64,000 bases of DNA, from positions 1-64,000 of the forward strand of contig NZ_BOOA01000044.1 of the NCBI RefSeq assembly GCF_016862995.1, read 5' to 3'. Within the stretch, counting starts at the first letter, position 1, and each line of letters begins with the position of its first letter. The notes below the pieces were generated by a model. It did not search any database and was not told the origin of the DNA. It was given only the letters and a program-made list of their open reading frames with translations. This DNA is from Acrocarpospora phusangensis. Its GTDB lineage: Bacteria; Actinomycetota; Actinomycetes; Streptosporangiales; Streptosporangiaceae. This document shows, one piece after another, positions 18,104 to 26,329 of this stretch. The position numbers were made by a program, and so were the translations under genes.

Positions 18104-19146
18104 CGCTGGCCCTGGTTCCAGACGACCAGCGGCGGCGGCACCGACAGCAGGATCTGGCGGACCACGTCCTCGGGTTCGATGCCGTCGGCGAGGGCGTCGA
18201 AGGTGAGCATGAGCCGGTGCGACATGACGTCCACCGCCACGTCCCGCACGTCGTCGGGGAGCAGGTAGTCGCGGCCGCGCAGCAGGGCCAGGGCGCGCCC
18301 GGCGGCGACCAGGCCGAGGGTGGCGCGCGGGCTGACCCCGATCTCGATGGTCTCCTCCAGCTCGCGCAGCCCGTACTCGGCCGGGTTGCGGGTGGACATG
18401 ACCAGGCGGACCACGTAGTCGGCGACCAGCTGGTGGACCGACACCTCCTCGGCGGCGTGCTGCAGGGCCAGCAGCCGGGCCGGGTCGAGCACCTTCTCCG
18501 CCACCGGCGGGGTGACGCTCATCCGGTGCAGGATCTCCAGCTCCTCGTGCGCGCTGGGGTGGGCGACCCGGACCTTGAACAGGAAGCGGTCGCGCTGCAC
18601 CTCCGGCAGCGGGTAGACGCCCTCCGACTCGATCGGGTTCTGGGTGGCCAGCACCACGAAGGGCCGGGGCAGCTGGTGGGTGACGCCGGCGAGGGTGACC
18701 TGCCGTTCGGCCATCACCTCCAGCAGCGCCGACTGCACCTTGGCCGGCGCCCGGTTGATCTCGTCGGCCAGCAGGAAGTTGACGAACACCGGGCCGAGCT
18801 CGATGTCGAAACGTTCAGTGCTCGGATGGTAGACGCGGGTGCCGACGATGTCGCTGGGAACCAGGTCGGGGGTGAACTGGATGCGGGCGAACGTGCCGCC
18901 GACCACATTGGCGAGGGTGGCGGCGGCCAGCGTCTTGGCCACACCCGGCACCCCTTCGAGCAGGCAGTGCCCGCGGGCCAGCAGCGCCACCAGCAGGCGC
19001 TCGACCATGTGGTCCTGGCCGACGATCACCCGCCGCACCTCGTTCAGCGCGTCCTGGAGCGCGCCGAGGTCGGCCGTGGCGCCGATGTCGTCGTCCTGCT
19101 CCACCCGGGCCACCGTGGTTCCCGGCTCTCCTTCAGCAACCGTCAT
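18100..19146 (-). CDS. MoxR-family AAA+ ATPase
   Basis: A 348-aa AAA+ protein: Walker A GVPGVAKT (about 67-74), Walker B LLADEINR (about 127), sensor 1 ATQNP and the C-terminal lid. MoxR ATPases are chaperone-like and insert metals or remodel VWA-bearing partners. First gene of a three-gene operon (MoxR, DUF58, VWA) with 4-bp overlaps throughout, so the products are made in step. Diverges from the kinase-like gene at 19233 across an 86-bp gap that holds an inverted repeat. Confidence 0.93.
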   Translation of the reverse strand: MTVAEGEPGTTVARVEQDDDIGATADLGALQDALNEVRRVIVGQDHMVERLLVALLARGHCLLEGVPGVAKTLAAATLANVVGGTFARIQFTPDLVPSDIVGTRVYHPSTERFDIELGPVFVNFLLADEINRAPAKVQSALLEVMAERQVTLAGVTHQLPRPFVVLATQNPIESEGVYPLPEVQRDRFLFKVRVAHPSAHEELEILHRMSVTPPVAEKVLDPARLLALQHAAEEVSVHQLVADYVVRLVMSTRNPAEYGLRELEETIEIGVSPRATLGLVAAGRALALLRGRDYLLPDDVRDVAVDVMSHRLMLTFDALADGIEPEDVVRQILLSVPPPLVVWNQGQR

Positions 19147-19211
19147 GGGTGTTATTCAATCGTGACTCCCCGGCAGAATCCATGCTTTGATCACTGCCCG
19201 TTGCGGTGGGC

Positions 19212-19232
19212 GAAAACACCCCATGTGTTTTC
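19212..19232. promoter_or_regulatory. Operator-like inverted repeat before the kinase-like gene
   Basis: Perfect 8-bp arms GAAAACAC and GTGTTTTC around CCCAT, ending at the base before the ATG at 19233 and inside the divergent gap with moxR. It is AT-rich against its surroundings. A regulator binding here could affect both directions; no cognate regulator is adjacent. Confidence 0.5.
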
Positions 19233-19988
19233 ATGAAGGAGATGGCCACACCACTGCAGTACGGCGACCCGCCCCGGCTGGGGCCCTTCGTGCTCCAGGC
19301 ACGCCTGCAGGCGGCTCCGGCGGGCCTGGTCTACCTCGGGCAGGCGGCGGACGGGCGGGCGGTCTCGGTGGCCGTGCTGACCCGGGGCGCGGCCCTGGAC
19401 CCGGCCGCCAGGAACCGGTTCGTGACCGGGATCAAGGACGGGGAGGCGGCCAGGTCGGGCGTGCGCGGCCTGTTCACCCGGGTGTCGCGGCGGCGGAGCG
19501 TGAGCACGCCGCCGGTGGTGGCCTGGGACGGGGGAGAGGCGCCCTGGGTGGCGGTGCCGTACGCGCCGGGCGGGGTGGGGGCGGAGCGGTTCCTGGAACC
19601 GGTCATGGTGTCGGGCATGCTGATCGGGGACCGGCACGGTCCGGACTTCGTGCCGTACTGGCTGGGGGACCGGAATCCGGCGCTGCCGGCGCCGCCGCCG
19701 CCCGCGCCGCCGCGGACCGAGACGGTGCGCTCGGTGGCGCTGGCCTCGGCGCTGCTGGCGACGCTGGTCCTGTTCATCGGGGCCATCCTGTGGCTGATGC
19801 TGATGCGGTCCGACGACGATCCGATGCCGGCCAGGCCGCTGCCGCCGACCGTGTTCGTGCCGACGCCGCCGCCGGTGCCGAGCTCGCCCGAGCCGATGCA
19901 GCCCTCGCCGACGCCGGGGGAGACCGAGCAGGGGGAGAGCCCGTCGCCGATGCCGGGGGACAACGACGATCCCGGGGACGACATTTAA
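19233..19988 (+). CDS. Membrane protein with truncated Ser/Thr-kinase N-lobe
   Basis: A 251-aa protein. Residues about 15-65 read like the N-lobe of a bacterial eukaryotic-type kinase: LGPFVLQARL, then GLVYLG (as in GxVYLG of the glycine loop) and DGRAVSVAVL where kinases have xVAVKVL. The invariant Lys is replaced by Val and there is no HRD, DFG or activation loop, so it cannot be an active kinase. A single membrane segment (about 168-188) is followed by an extracytoplasmic Pro/Ser/Glu-rich tail. It may be a decoy or scaffold derived from a PknB-like receptor. Starts at 19206 (GTG) and 19242 (ATG) are alternatives; none has a good ribosome site. Confidence 0.6.
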   Translation: MKEMATPLQYGDPPRLGPFVLQARLQAAPAGLVYLGQAADGRAVSVAVLTRGAALDPAARNRFVTGIKDGEAARSGVRGLFTRVSRRRSVSTPPVVAWDGGEAPWVAVPYAPGGVGAERFLEPVMVSGMLIGDRHGPDFVPYWLGDRNPALPAPPPPAPPRTETVRSVALASALLATLVLFIGAILWLMLMRSDDDPMPARPLPPTVFVPTPPPVPSSPEPMQPSPTPGETEQGESPSPMPGDNDDPGDDI

Positions 19989-19993
19989 TGGGC

Positions 19994-20024
19994 TTGAGCC
20001 TCACGTAACGTGAGTTCTTAGCGT
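19994..20024 (+). promoter_or_regulatory. MerR-type promoter with 19-nt spacer and operator
   Basis: TTGAGC (19994-19999) and TAGCGT (20019-20024) are 19 nt apart, the stretched spacing of MerR-family-activated promoters. The spacer holds the perfect repeat CTCACGT-A-ACGTGAG (20000-20014). This resembles TipAL/MerR operators of streptomycetes. The ATG at 20032 begins 7 nt after the -10, so the mRNA is probably leaderless. Confidence 0.65.
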
Positions 20025-20031
20025 CGTGCGC

Positions 20032-20907
20032 ATGAAACTTCACGTGCACGACACCGCCGACGTCATCGGCGGCATCCTGGCCCTGCCGCTGGACCGGCGG
20101 GCCGAAGGACTCTCCGCGCTCATCGGCCCCATGGCGGCCGGCCTGCCCTTCCCCGTCGGCGACCTCGCCGCCTTCCACCACCGGGGGAGCGGCTTCCGGG
20201 TGGACCGCGACGACGACCGCTACCCGGCCGCGCTGGACCGCCTGCGGGCGGCCGGGACGTGGCGGCGGGTCGAGGACGAGCTGACCCGCGCCTGGGACCA
20301 CCAGCGGGCCGCCGTCCCCGGCATCGCGACCGCCGACGAGATCCACGTCATCCTCGTCCTCGGCGACCCCGACGACGAGTGGCTGACCCGCCACAACCAG
20401 GGCCTGTTCGGCATGGGCGGCATCCCCGGCTGGATCCACCTGACCGTCTGGCCCACCGACGCCAACCTCGACCTGATCCCGCACTGCGCGGTCCACGAGT
20501 TCCACCACAACGTGCGCTACGCCAACGTGGCCTGGAACCCGGCCAAGGTGGAGCTGGGCGAGCAGATCGTGTCCGAGGGACTGGCCGACGCCTTCGTGCG
20601 CGAGCTGTCCGGCGAGGCCGCGTTCGGGCCGTGGGCGACGGCGCTGCGCCCGGAGGACTTCCCGGCCGCCTACGACAAGATCACCGGTGCGCTGGGCCTG
20701 ACCGGGATGGGCAACTTCTCCGCGTACGTACACGGGGACACCGCCGCCCGGCGGATGGGCGCGGACCCGGTCGGCCTGCCCGACATGGCCGGTTACCCGG
20801 TGGGGCTGGCGATCGTGGACGCGCACCTGGCGGCCACCGGGCTGACCGCGGCCGCCAGCACCGCCCTGCCGAGCAAGGAGATCATCGCCAACGCGGGCCT
20901 CAGCTGA
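20032..20907 (+). CDS. DUF2268-type putative zinc metalloprotease
   Basis: A 291-aa protein with the zinc motif HEFHHNV near residue 160 (HExxH) and a downstream Glu in GEQIVSEGLADAF as likely third ligand. DUF2268 proteins (YjaZ-like) are predicted Zn-dependent proteases; some accompany stress or antibiotic-type responses. No signal peptide, so cytoplasmic. ATG at 20032 is preferred over GTG at 20026 because it fits a leaderless start behind the MerR-type promoter. The promoter suggests induction by a small ligand through a TipAL-like activator (candidate at 47682-48443). Confidence 0.82.
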   Translation: MKLHVHDTADVIGGILALPLDRRAEGLSALIGPMAAGLPFPVGDLAAFHHRGSGFRVDRDDDRYPAALDRLRAAGTWRRVEDELTRAWDHQRAAVPGIATADEIHVILVLGDPDDEWLTRHNQGLFGMGGIPGWIHLTVWPTDANLDLIPHCAVHEFHHNVRYANVAWNPAKVELGEQIVSEGLADAFVRELSGEAAFGPWATALRPEDFPAAYDKITGALGLTGMGNFSAYVHGDTAARRMGADPVGLPDMAGYPVGLAIVDAHLAATGLTAAASTALPSKEIIANAGLS

Positions 20908-20975
20908 ATGTCCTGATATGGGGTTTTGCTACTGTCCTGGGGGTCTTACTACACAACACTGCGGGGTCGGCGGGG

Positions 20976-21740
20976 ATGCGGGCGGAACAGATCGTGTTGC
21001 TGCTCGCGGCGGCGCTGGCGGCCGGGTGGGTGGACGCGGTGGTCGGCGGCGGCGGGCTGCTCCAGCTGCCCGCCCTGCTGCTGGCCGGGCTCTCCCCCGT
21101 GCAGGCCCTGGCCACCAACAAGACGGCCTCCATCTTCGGTACGGCCTCCGCCGCCGTCACCTACGCCCGCAAGACCAAGCTCGACCGGGCGGTCGCCGTA
21201 CCGGCGGGGGCGCTGGCCGTGTGCGCGGCCGGGGCGGGGGCGCTGTCGGCGGCCCTGCTCTCGGCGGACGTGCTGAAACCCCTGGTCATGGTGGTGCTGC
21301 TGGCCGTGGCCGCGTTCGTGACGTTACGTCCCGCGTTCGGGGTCGTGCCGCACCCGCAGCTGCGGATCCGGGCGCGGGTGGCGGCGGCCATCGTGGCGAG
21401 CGGCGTCTTCATCGCCTTCTACGACGGCATCCTCGGGCCCGGCACCGGCACCTTCCTGCTGATCGCCTTCACCTCGATCCTGGGCATGGACTTCGTGCAC
21501 GCCTCCGCCACCGCGAAGATCATCAACACGGGCACGAACCTGGGCGCGCTGCTGGTGTTCGGCGCGCAGGGGCACGTGGTGTGGGCGCTCGGCCTCGGCA
21601 TGGCCGCCTGCAACGTCGCGGGCGCGCAGATCGGGGCCCGGATGGCGCTGCGCCGGGGAGCCGGGTTCGTCCGGATCGTCCTGCTGTGCGTGGTGACCGC
21701 GCTGGTGCTGCGCCTCGGCTACGACCAGTTCGCCGGCTGA
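20976..21740 (+). CDS. TauE/SafE-family sulfite/organic anion exporter
   Basis: A 254-aa membrane protein with 7-8 hydrophobic segments. Family marks: the first repeat GWVDAVVGGGGLLQLPALL, NKTASIFGTASAA and the second repeat GFYDGILGPGTGTFLL-like stretch (here AFYDGILGPGTG). TauE/SafE proteins export sulfite, sulfoacetate or other small anions. ATG at 20976 is the first usable start; the ribosome site is weak. It converges with the next gene, 3 bp apart. Confidence 0.88.
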   Translation: MRAEQIVLLLAAALAAGWVDAVVGGGGLLQLPALLLAGLSPVQALATNKTASIFGTASAAVTYARKTKLDRAVAVPAGALAVCAAGAGALSAALLSADVLKPLVMVVLLAVAAFVTLRPAFGVVPHPQLRIRARVAAAIVASGVFIAFYDGILGPGTGTFLLIAFTSILGMDFVHASATAKIINTGTNLGALLVFGAQGHVVWALGLGMAACNVAGAQIGARMALRRGAGFVRIVLLCVVTALVLRLGYDQFAG

Positions 21741-21743
21741 GCC

Positions 21744-22667
21744 TCACCACTCGTCGAGGAAGCTCAGGAACCGGCACCACAGGCTGTGGTCCTCCCGGCG
21801 GGCCGCCCACCGGCCGCAGTCCGGGCACTGCTGAGAGCGGACGGGGGGCGCGAACGTGCGCCCGGCGACCGACATGACGGCCGTCGCCGTCAGCGGGCGG
21901 GCCAGGCCGCCGATCGCCGGCCGGTTCGGGCATTCGTCCATCGCCTGGAACGCCGATCCGGTCACCGTCTGCCCGCACCACGGGCACCGCACCGCCGGCA
22001 GCGCGCTCAACCGCCGCGTCGGGTACGGCGTCCGCCCCACCAGCGGCAGATTCACCTGCCGCGCCCCCGGAACCCAGAAGCCCCCCGGCGTCCGCTGCAA
22101 CTCCCCGAACCTCGGCCCGCCCGCCGCCACCACACCCGTCCCGGTGCCGGTCACCGGGTCCTTCGTGCCGAACAGCGCGTGCGCGCTCGTGCCCAGGGCG
22201 GCCACCGCGTAGTCGTCGCCCGGCACGGTGATCCGCGTCGTGGTCCCGATCCGCGCCGGCACGATCAGCCCACTCCTGGTCGAACTCACCGTACGGCTCG
22301 ACAGCGCCAGCGACACCGGGTCGCCGTCGCGCAGGCCCATCGCCCGGGTGGACGACGTCAGGCTCGGCGTGACCGACAGCACCTGCGTGCCCCGGCCCCG
22401 GTCGCCCAGCAGCGGCACCGCGTTCACACTCGGATACCCGTCGCGTACGGCGACCGCCTCGCCCTCCGGGTTCATCGCCTGGAACGGCGCGCCCCCAGCG
22501 TCGAACAGCAGGTGCCGGCGGTCGTAGAGGTATTCCCCGGCCAGGTACAGGATGAAGCCCCCGGGGCCCGCCAGCAGGCCGGCCGCGGCCCGGAAGGCGT
22601 CCCGGGTCCACGTGCTGCGCTCCATGGCGGTCGGCCGCCACGACTGCGGTCGATTGTCCTGAGTCAT
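21744..22667 (-). CDS. Hypothetical protein with C-terminal zinc-ribbon-like Cys pairs
   Basis: A 307-aa protein of unknown function. The C-terminal third carries CPWCG, DECPN and CPDCGRW, enough for a zinc ribbon; the N-terminal part is Gly-rich with no domain I recognise. GGGAGA precedes the ATG at 22667; the frame stays open 60 codons further upstream but that extension is low-complexity. Ends 3 bp from the TauE gene on the other strand. Upstream lies an insertion-sequence scar. Confidence 0.6.
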   Translation of the reverse strand: MTQDNRPQSWRPTAMERSTWTRDAFRAAAGLLAGPGGFILYLAGEYLYDRRHLLFDAGGAPFQAMNPEGEAVAVRDGYPSVNAVPLLGDRGRGTQVLSVTPSLTSSTRAMGLRDGDPVSLALSSRTVSSTRSGLIVPARIGTTTRITVPGDDYAVAALGTSAHALFGTKDPVTGTGTGVVAAGGPRFGELQRTPGGFWVPGARQVNLPLVGRTPYPTRRLSALPAVRCPWCGQTVTGSAFQAMDECPNRPAIGGLARPLTATAVMSVAGRTFAPPVRSQQCPDCGRWAARREDHSLWCRFLSFLDEW

Positions 22668-22770
22668 CACGCTCTCCCGGCTGCTCCAGGGCCCCGCTCC
22701 CGAGACCACCGCAACCGTAGGCACCCCCGACCCCCCGCCCCCAGGGTGCTGCCCCTGCACTCCCCTCCCG

Positions 22771-22935
22771 GAAAACCCGGGCCATCCGGTGCTGCAGGCG
22801 ATGATCGAACGCGCGATCACCGCGAAGGTCCCTTTCAGCTGGGTCACCGCCGACGAAGCCTACGGCGACAACGGGCCGCTCCGCCGTTTCCTGGAGATCG
22901 CCCAGGCCGGCTACGTTCTGGGCGGTCTCGCGTGA
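22771..22935 (+). pseudogene. IS701-like transposase C-terminal remnant
   Basis: An open stretch of about 55 codons ending in TGA encodes AKVPFSWVTADEAYGDNGPL and then RRFLEIAQAGYVL, which matches the DDE domain of IS701-family transposases around the second catalytic Asp (WVTADEAYG). The N-terminal three quarters of the gene, the end of the normal C-terminus and any terminal repeats are absent, so this is a dead relic. Confidence 0.7.
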
Positions 22936-23020
22936 CCACCAGATCTGCTAGCGGCCACCCGCCCGTACGGCGATGCAAATGTGATGCGACTTCGATGCGG
23001 CGGCCCCCGACGCTACCGAT

Positions 23021-23929
23021 ATGCCAACCTTGACGCAACGAATCGGAGCGGCGGCCGGGGCCGTCGCGCTGGTCACGGCCGCGCTGGTCGTGCCCGCATC
23101 CCCGGCGTTCGCCGCGCTGCCGGGCCTCCAGCGCGTACCCGGAGCCAGCATTACGTTCCAATCGGAGGACAGCAAGAACGTGCTGGTCCAGTGCCCGTCC
23201 GGCAAGCAGGCCGTCGGCGGCGCGTACTGGATCACCACCAGCGCCGCGGCATCGGTGGCCGTCATCTCCGTCATCCCCACCGGCAACCCGCCCACCGGGA
23301 TGTCGGCCACCGCCGTCGAGACGGACTCGACCAGCGGGAACTGGCAGCTCGCCCTTCAGGTCTTCTGCGTGAACCCGCTCCCGGGCATGGAACTCGTGTC
23401 AGGTCCGGGATCCGCGTCGAACAGTGCCGCCACCCGCCACGCGGAGGCGGAGTGTGACGACGGCAAGGTGATGACCGGCAGCGGCTTCTCCGTCGCGAAC
23501 GGAGCGGGCCAGGTCGTCGTCACCAGCTGGCAGCCACGAGGCGTCGCCACTTCGACGCCCACCTCCGTGGGGGTGCAAGCTGATGAGGAGGATTCCTACT
23601 CGGGGACCTGGAGCCTGCGGGCCTGGGCGATCTGTGCCAACCCGATCAGCGGCTTGACCGTCACGAGTGTCAGCCACGCGTCCCAGGACGTCGACAGCCA
23701 GCAAATCACCCGGACCTGCGCCAGTGGCAAGCGACTGCTCAGTGCCGGGTTCCACGTGAGCCTGACCGACCCGGACGCGCCCGCCGGGCAGATCGGGATC
23801 CACAACCTCGACGTCGACATGAACCCGGTCGGCAACCAGGCGACCGAGGTCGAGGCCAACGGCACAAGGTTCGACTCGAATGACGAGGACTGGTCCCTGA
23901 CCGCCTACGCGATCTGTGCCACCGCTTAA
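23021..23929 (+). CDS. Secreted protein with three tandem Cys-containing repeats
   Basis: A 302-aa exported protein: signal peptide 1-31 ending SPAFA. The mature part has three repeats of about 85 residues, each starting with C-x2-GK-x6-G (CPSGKQAVGGAYW; CDDGKVMTGSGFS; CASGKRLLSAGFH) and ending W-x-L-x5-7-C (WQLALQVFC; WSLRAWAIC; WSLTAYAIC). One Cys at each end suggests one disulfide per repeat. I do not recognise the family; similar secreted repeats occur in actinomycetes without known function. The upstream region has no clear ribosome site; a weak -10-like GACGCT lies 6 nt before the ATG. Confidence 0.65.
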   Translation: MPTLTQRIGAAAGAVALVTAALVVPASPAFAALPGLQRVPGASITFQSEDSKNVLVQCPSGKQAVGGAYWITTSAAASVAVISVIPTGNPPTGMSATAVETDSTSGNWQLALQVFCVNPLPGMELVSGPGSASNSAATRHAEAECDDGKVMTGSGFSVANGAGQVVVTSWQPRGVATSTPTSVGVQADEEDSYSGTWSLRAWAICANPISGLTVTSVSHASQDVDSQQITRTCASGKRLLSAGFHVSLTDPDAPAGQIGIHNLDVDMNPVGNQATEVEANGTRFDSNDEDWSLTAYAICATA

Positions 23930-23937
23930 TACTCTTA

Positions 23938-23987
23938 GCAGGGCGGCCGCAGATTGGGATCTTGGCCGCGTAGGCCCGAGGCCCTGC
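23938..23987 (+). terminator. Stem-loop after the three-repeat protein gene
   Basis: Outer arms GCAGGGC/GCCCTGC (7 bp) enclose an inner GCGGCC/GGCCGC stem, 9 nt after the stop codon. Likely terminator. The rest of the gap to 24153 holds nothing recognised. Confidence 0.45.
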
Positions 23988-24153
23988 CATGTCCGGACGT
24001 CCGCATCATCCGTACGTACGCGCCAGTAAAAGCAACGGCCACCGCTGTGATCATTCAGGTGTGCTGGAACTGAAGATCATGCGGTGGCCGCGCCTGCGCC
24101 CGGCGATGCCACTACCAGCGACGACAACTCAGAGATCAGTAGATGCGGCTGCC

Positions 24154-25122
24154 CTACCAGGGCTGGTCGAGGTAGCCGAGGAGGATGCGCCAGGACTCGG
24201 CGTCGTCGCGGGTGCCGGTGTGGGGGGCGCGGAAGCCGGCGACGCAGATGGCCAGGTCGGTGAGGGTCCAGCGGATCTGGTAGAGCTCCATCACGGCGGG
24301 GTCGGGGGTGACGCCGGTCGCGGTGGCGTACGCGGTGAGGATGGAGCCGTCGCCGGGGTCGAGCGCCCACAGGTCGCGTTCCGGCGGGGCGAGCAGGGCG
24401 GTCTCCCAGTCGATGAGCACGAAGCCGTCCGCCGTGCGCATGGTGTTGCCCGGGTGGGGTTCGCCGTGGGTGAGGACGGCCGGCCGGGTCCGCGCCCGCC
24501 GGGCCAGTTCGTCGTAGCGGGCGAGCATGCCGGTCACCCTGGCCGCGTTCGCGGTCATCAGCCGGGCGGCCGGCCGGGCGTACGGGCCGACGTCCTCGGC
24601 GTCGGGGGAGAGCAGCGACGCTTCGAGCTGGTCGCGGTGGAGGAGGGCGAAGTCGTCGGCGCGCGCCTGGACGGGCGCGCCGTGCAGCGACACCAGCAGG
24701 CCGAGTACGGCCCGCCGGTGCTCGGGCGTGGGGAACTCCCCCCAGGCGAAACTCTCACCGTCGATGTACGGGTAGAGGGCCAGGCCGTACCGGGGGGTGA
24801 GGCGGATCAATGGGCGTCCGTCGCGGGCGGGGAGCGGGGCCGCGGCGAAGTGGTGGCCCTGGTCGTGGAGGGCGCGGGCGGCGGCCAGCGCCGAGGCCAG
24901 CCGCCCGAACGGCTCGTCCAGCGGCTCGTCCCGGGAACGCCGTTTCTGCTCCAGGTCGTCGACGGTGGCGAACCAGCGGCCGTCCCCGTCGCCCCGGACC
25001 TCCCAGTGGTGGCTGCCGAAGCCGACCGGACGGTAGACGAGCGACCCGGCCTCGACGCCCCAGCCGCGGCCGATCTCCGCCGCCAGCGTCGTGGCGGGGA
25101 GATCCTCCGGCGGCGTGAACAC
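24154..25122 (-). CDS. Aminoglycoside phosphotransferase-family protein
   Basis: A 322-aa APH-fold protein. The catalytic loop THGEPHPGNTM (about 225) and the metal-binding VLIDWETA (about 243) are intact, so it should be an active small-molecule kinase. The layout resembles spectinomycin/hygromycin-like phosphotransferases often seen in actinomycetes; the substrate could equally be a sugar, choline or other metabolite. The N-lobe is weaker (no clear Lys). GTG at 25122 starts 2 bp after the stop of the upstream MFS gene, so the two are translationally coupled. Confidence 0.8.
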   Translation of the reverse strand: MFTPPEDLPATTLAAEIGRGWGVEAGSLVYRPVGFGSHHWEVRGDGDGRWFATVDDLEQKRRSRDEPLDEPFGRLASALAAARALHDQGHHFAAAPLPARDGRPLIRLTPRYGLALYPYIDGESFAWGEFPTPEHRRAVLGLLVSLHGAPVQARADDFALLHRDQLEASLLSPDAEDVGPYARPAARLMTANAARVTGMLARYDELARRARTRPAVLTHGEPHPGNTMRTADGFVLIDWETALLAPPERDLWALDPGDGSILTAYATATGVTPDPAVMELYQIRWTLTDLAICVAGFRAPHTGTRDDAESWRILLGYLDQPW

Positions 25123-25124
25123 GG

Positions 25125-26306
25125 TTACCCGCGGGCCGGGCGCAGCGCGGGGGCGGCCGCGGCGACGAACAGGGCCATGATCGCGGGGATGGCGAGCGCG
25201 ATGGGCTTGCCGGTGAGCTCGGCGACCGCGCCGATCAGGACCGGGCCGGCCAGCAGGCCCGCGTAGCCGATGCTCGCGACCCTGGCCAGCGCCCGGCCGG
25301 ACTGGGCGGGGTCCCGGTGGCCGGCGGCGGAGAACACCTGCGGGATGATACAGGACAGACCCGCGCCGAACAGGCCGAAGCCGATGACCCCGGCGACCTG
25401 GTGACCGATCAGCAGGGTGACCAGCAGGCCGACTCCGGCCAGCGCGCCGCAGCACCGTACCAGCAGGACCGGGCCGAGGCGGGCGGTCAGCCGGTCCCCG
25501 GCGAGACGCCCCGCCGTCATCATGATCGAGAAGGCCGCGTATCCGGTCGCGCCGACCGCCTCGGCGGCGTGCAGGTCCTCCACCAGGTAGACCGAGCTCC
25601 AGTCGGCCGCCGCGCCCTCGCCGACCAGGCAGCAGAAGGCCAGCACGCCCAGGAACAGCACCCACCCGGCCAGTGAGCGCCCCGGCGTCGCCGCCGCTTC
25701 GGCGGTGACGGGCTGCCGGCTCTGGTCGTACGCGTCAGGCAGCGCCCACCGCAGGCACAGGAACGCGACCACGGTGGTCACCGCGGCGACCGAGCCGAAG
25801 GTCACCGGCACGCTCGCGCCGGCGTGCGCGAACAGGCCGCCGGTGCCCGCGCCGAGGAAACCGCCGATGCTGAAGACGGCGTGGAACGAGGACATGATCG
25901 GTTTGGCGTAGGCGCGTTCCACGACGACCGCGTTGGCGTTCATCGACACGTCCAGCACGCCGTGCACGATGCCGAAGGTGAACATGGAGGCGGCCAGCGC
26001 GGGCAGGTTCGGCGCGAACGCGGGCAGGGCCAGGGCGGCGCCCTGCAGCAGGCCGACGGGGATCATGACGCGGCGGCTGCCGTACCGGTCGATGAGGCGG
26101 CCGACGGCCTGCATGCCGGCGATGGCGCCGCCGGCGATGCCGAGCAGGGCGATGCTGAGCTCGCCGTCGCTGAGGGACAGGCCGTCCTTGATGGCGGGGA
26201 TGCGGGAGGTCCAGGTGCCCAGCGCGACTCCGGCGATCAGGAACAGTCCGTACACGGCGAGGCGGGCGTGGAGCAGCGTGGTGCGGGGAGGGGCGGTGGT
26301 TGTCAT
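25125..26306 (-). CDS. MFS transporter (YbjJ-like)
   Basis: A 393-aa protein with 12 hydrophobic segments. GTWTSRIPAIKDGLSLSDG at the first loop and RLIDRYGSRRV are typical of the YbjJ branch of MFS. Preceded by GGAG before the ATG at 26306 and located 23 bp after the DeoR regulator gene, with the APH gene behind it: regulator, transporter, kinase in one operon, the classic make-up of a sugar or nucleoside uptake-and-phosphorylation unit (inference). Confidence 0.83.
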   Translation of the reverse strand: MTTTAPPRTTLLHARLAVYGLFLIAGVALGTWTSRIPAIKDGLSLSDGELSIALLGIAGGAIAGMQAVGRLIDRYGSRRVMIPVGLLQGAALALPAFAPNLPALAASMFTFGIVHGVLDVSMNANAVVVERAYAKPIMSSFHAVFSIGGFLGAGTGGLFAHAGASVPVTFGSVAAVTTVVAFLCLRWALPDAYDQSRQPVTAEAAATPGRSLAGWVLFLGVLAFCCLVGEGAAADWSSVYLVEDLHAAEAVGATGYAAFSIMMTAGRLAGDRLTARLGPVLLVRCCGALAGVGLLVTLLIGHQVAGVIGFGLFGAGLSCIIPQVFSAAGHRDPAQSGRALARVASIGYAGLLAGPVLIGAVAELTGKPIALAIPAIMALFVAAAAPALRPARG

Positions 26307-26329
26307 GGTTGTCGACTCCGGGGGAGGGG

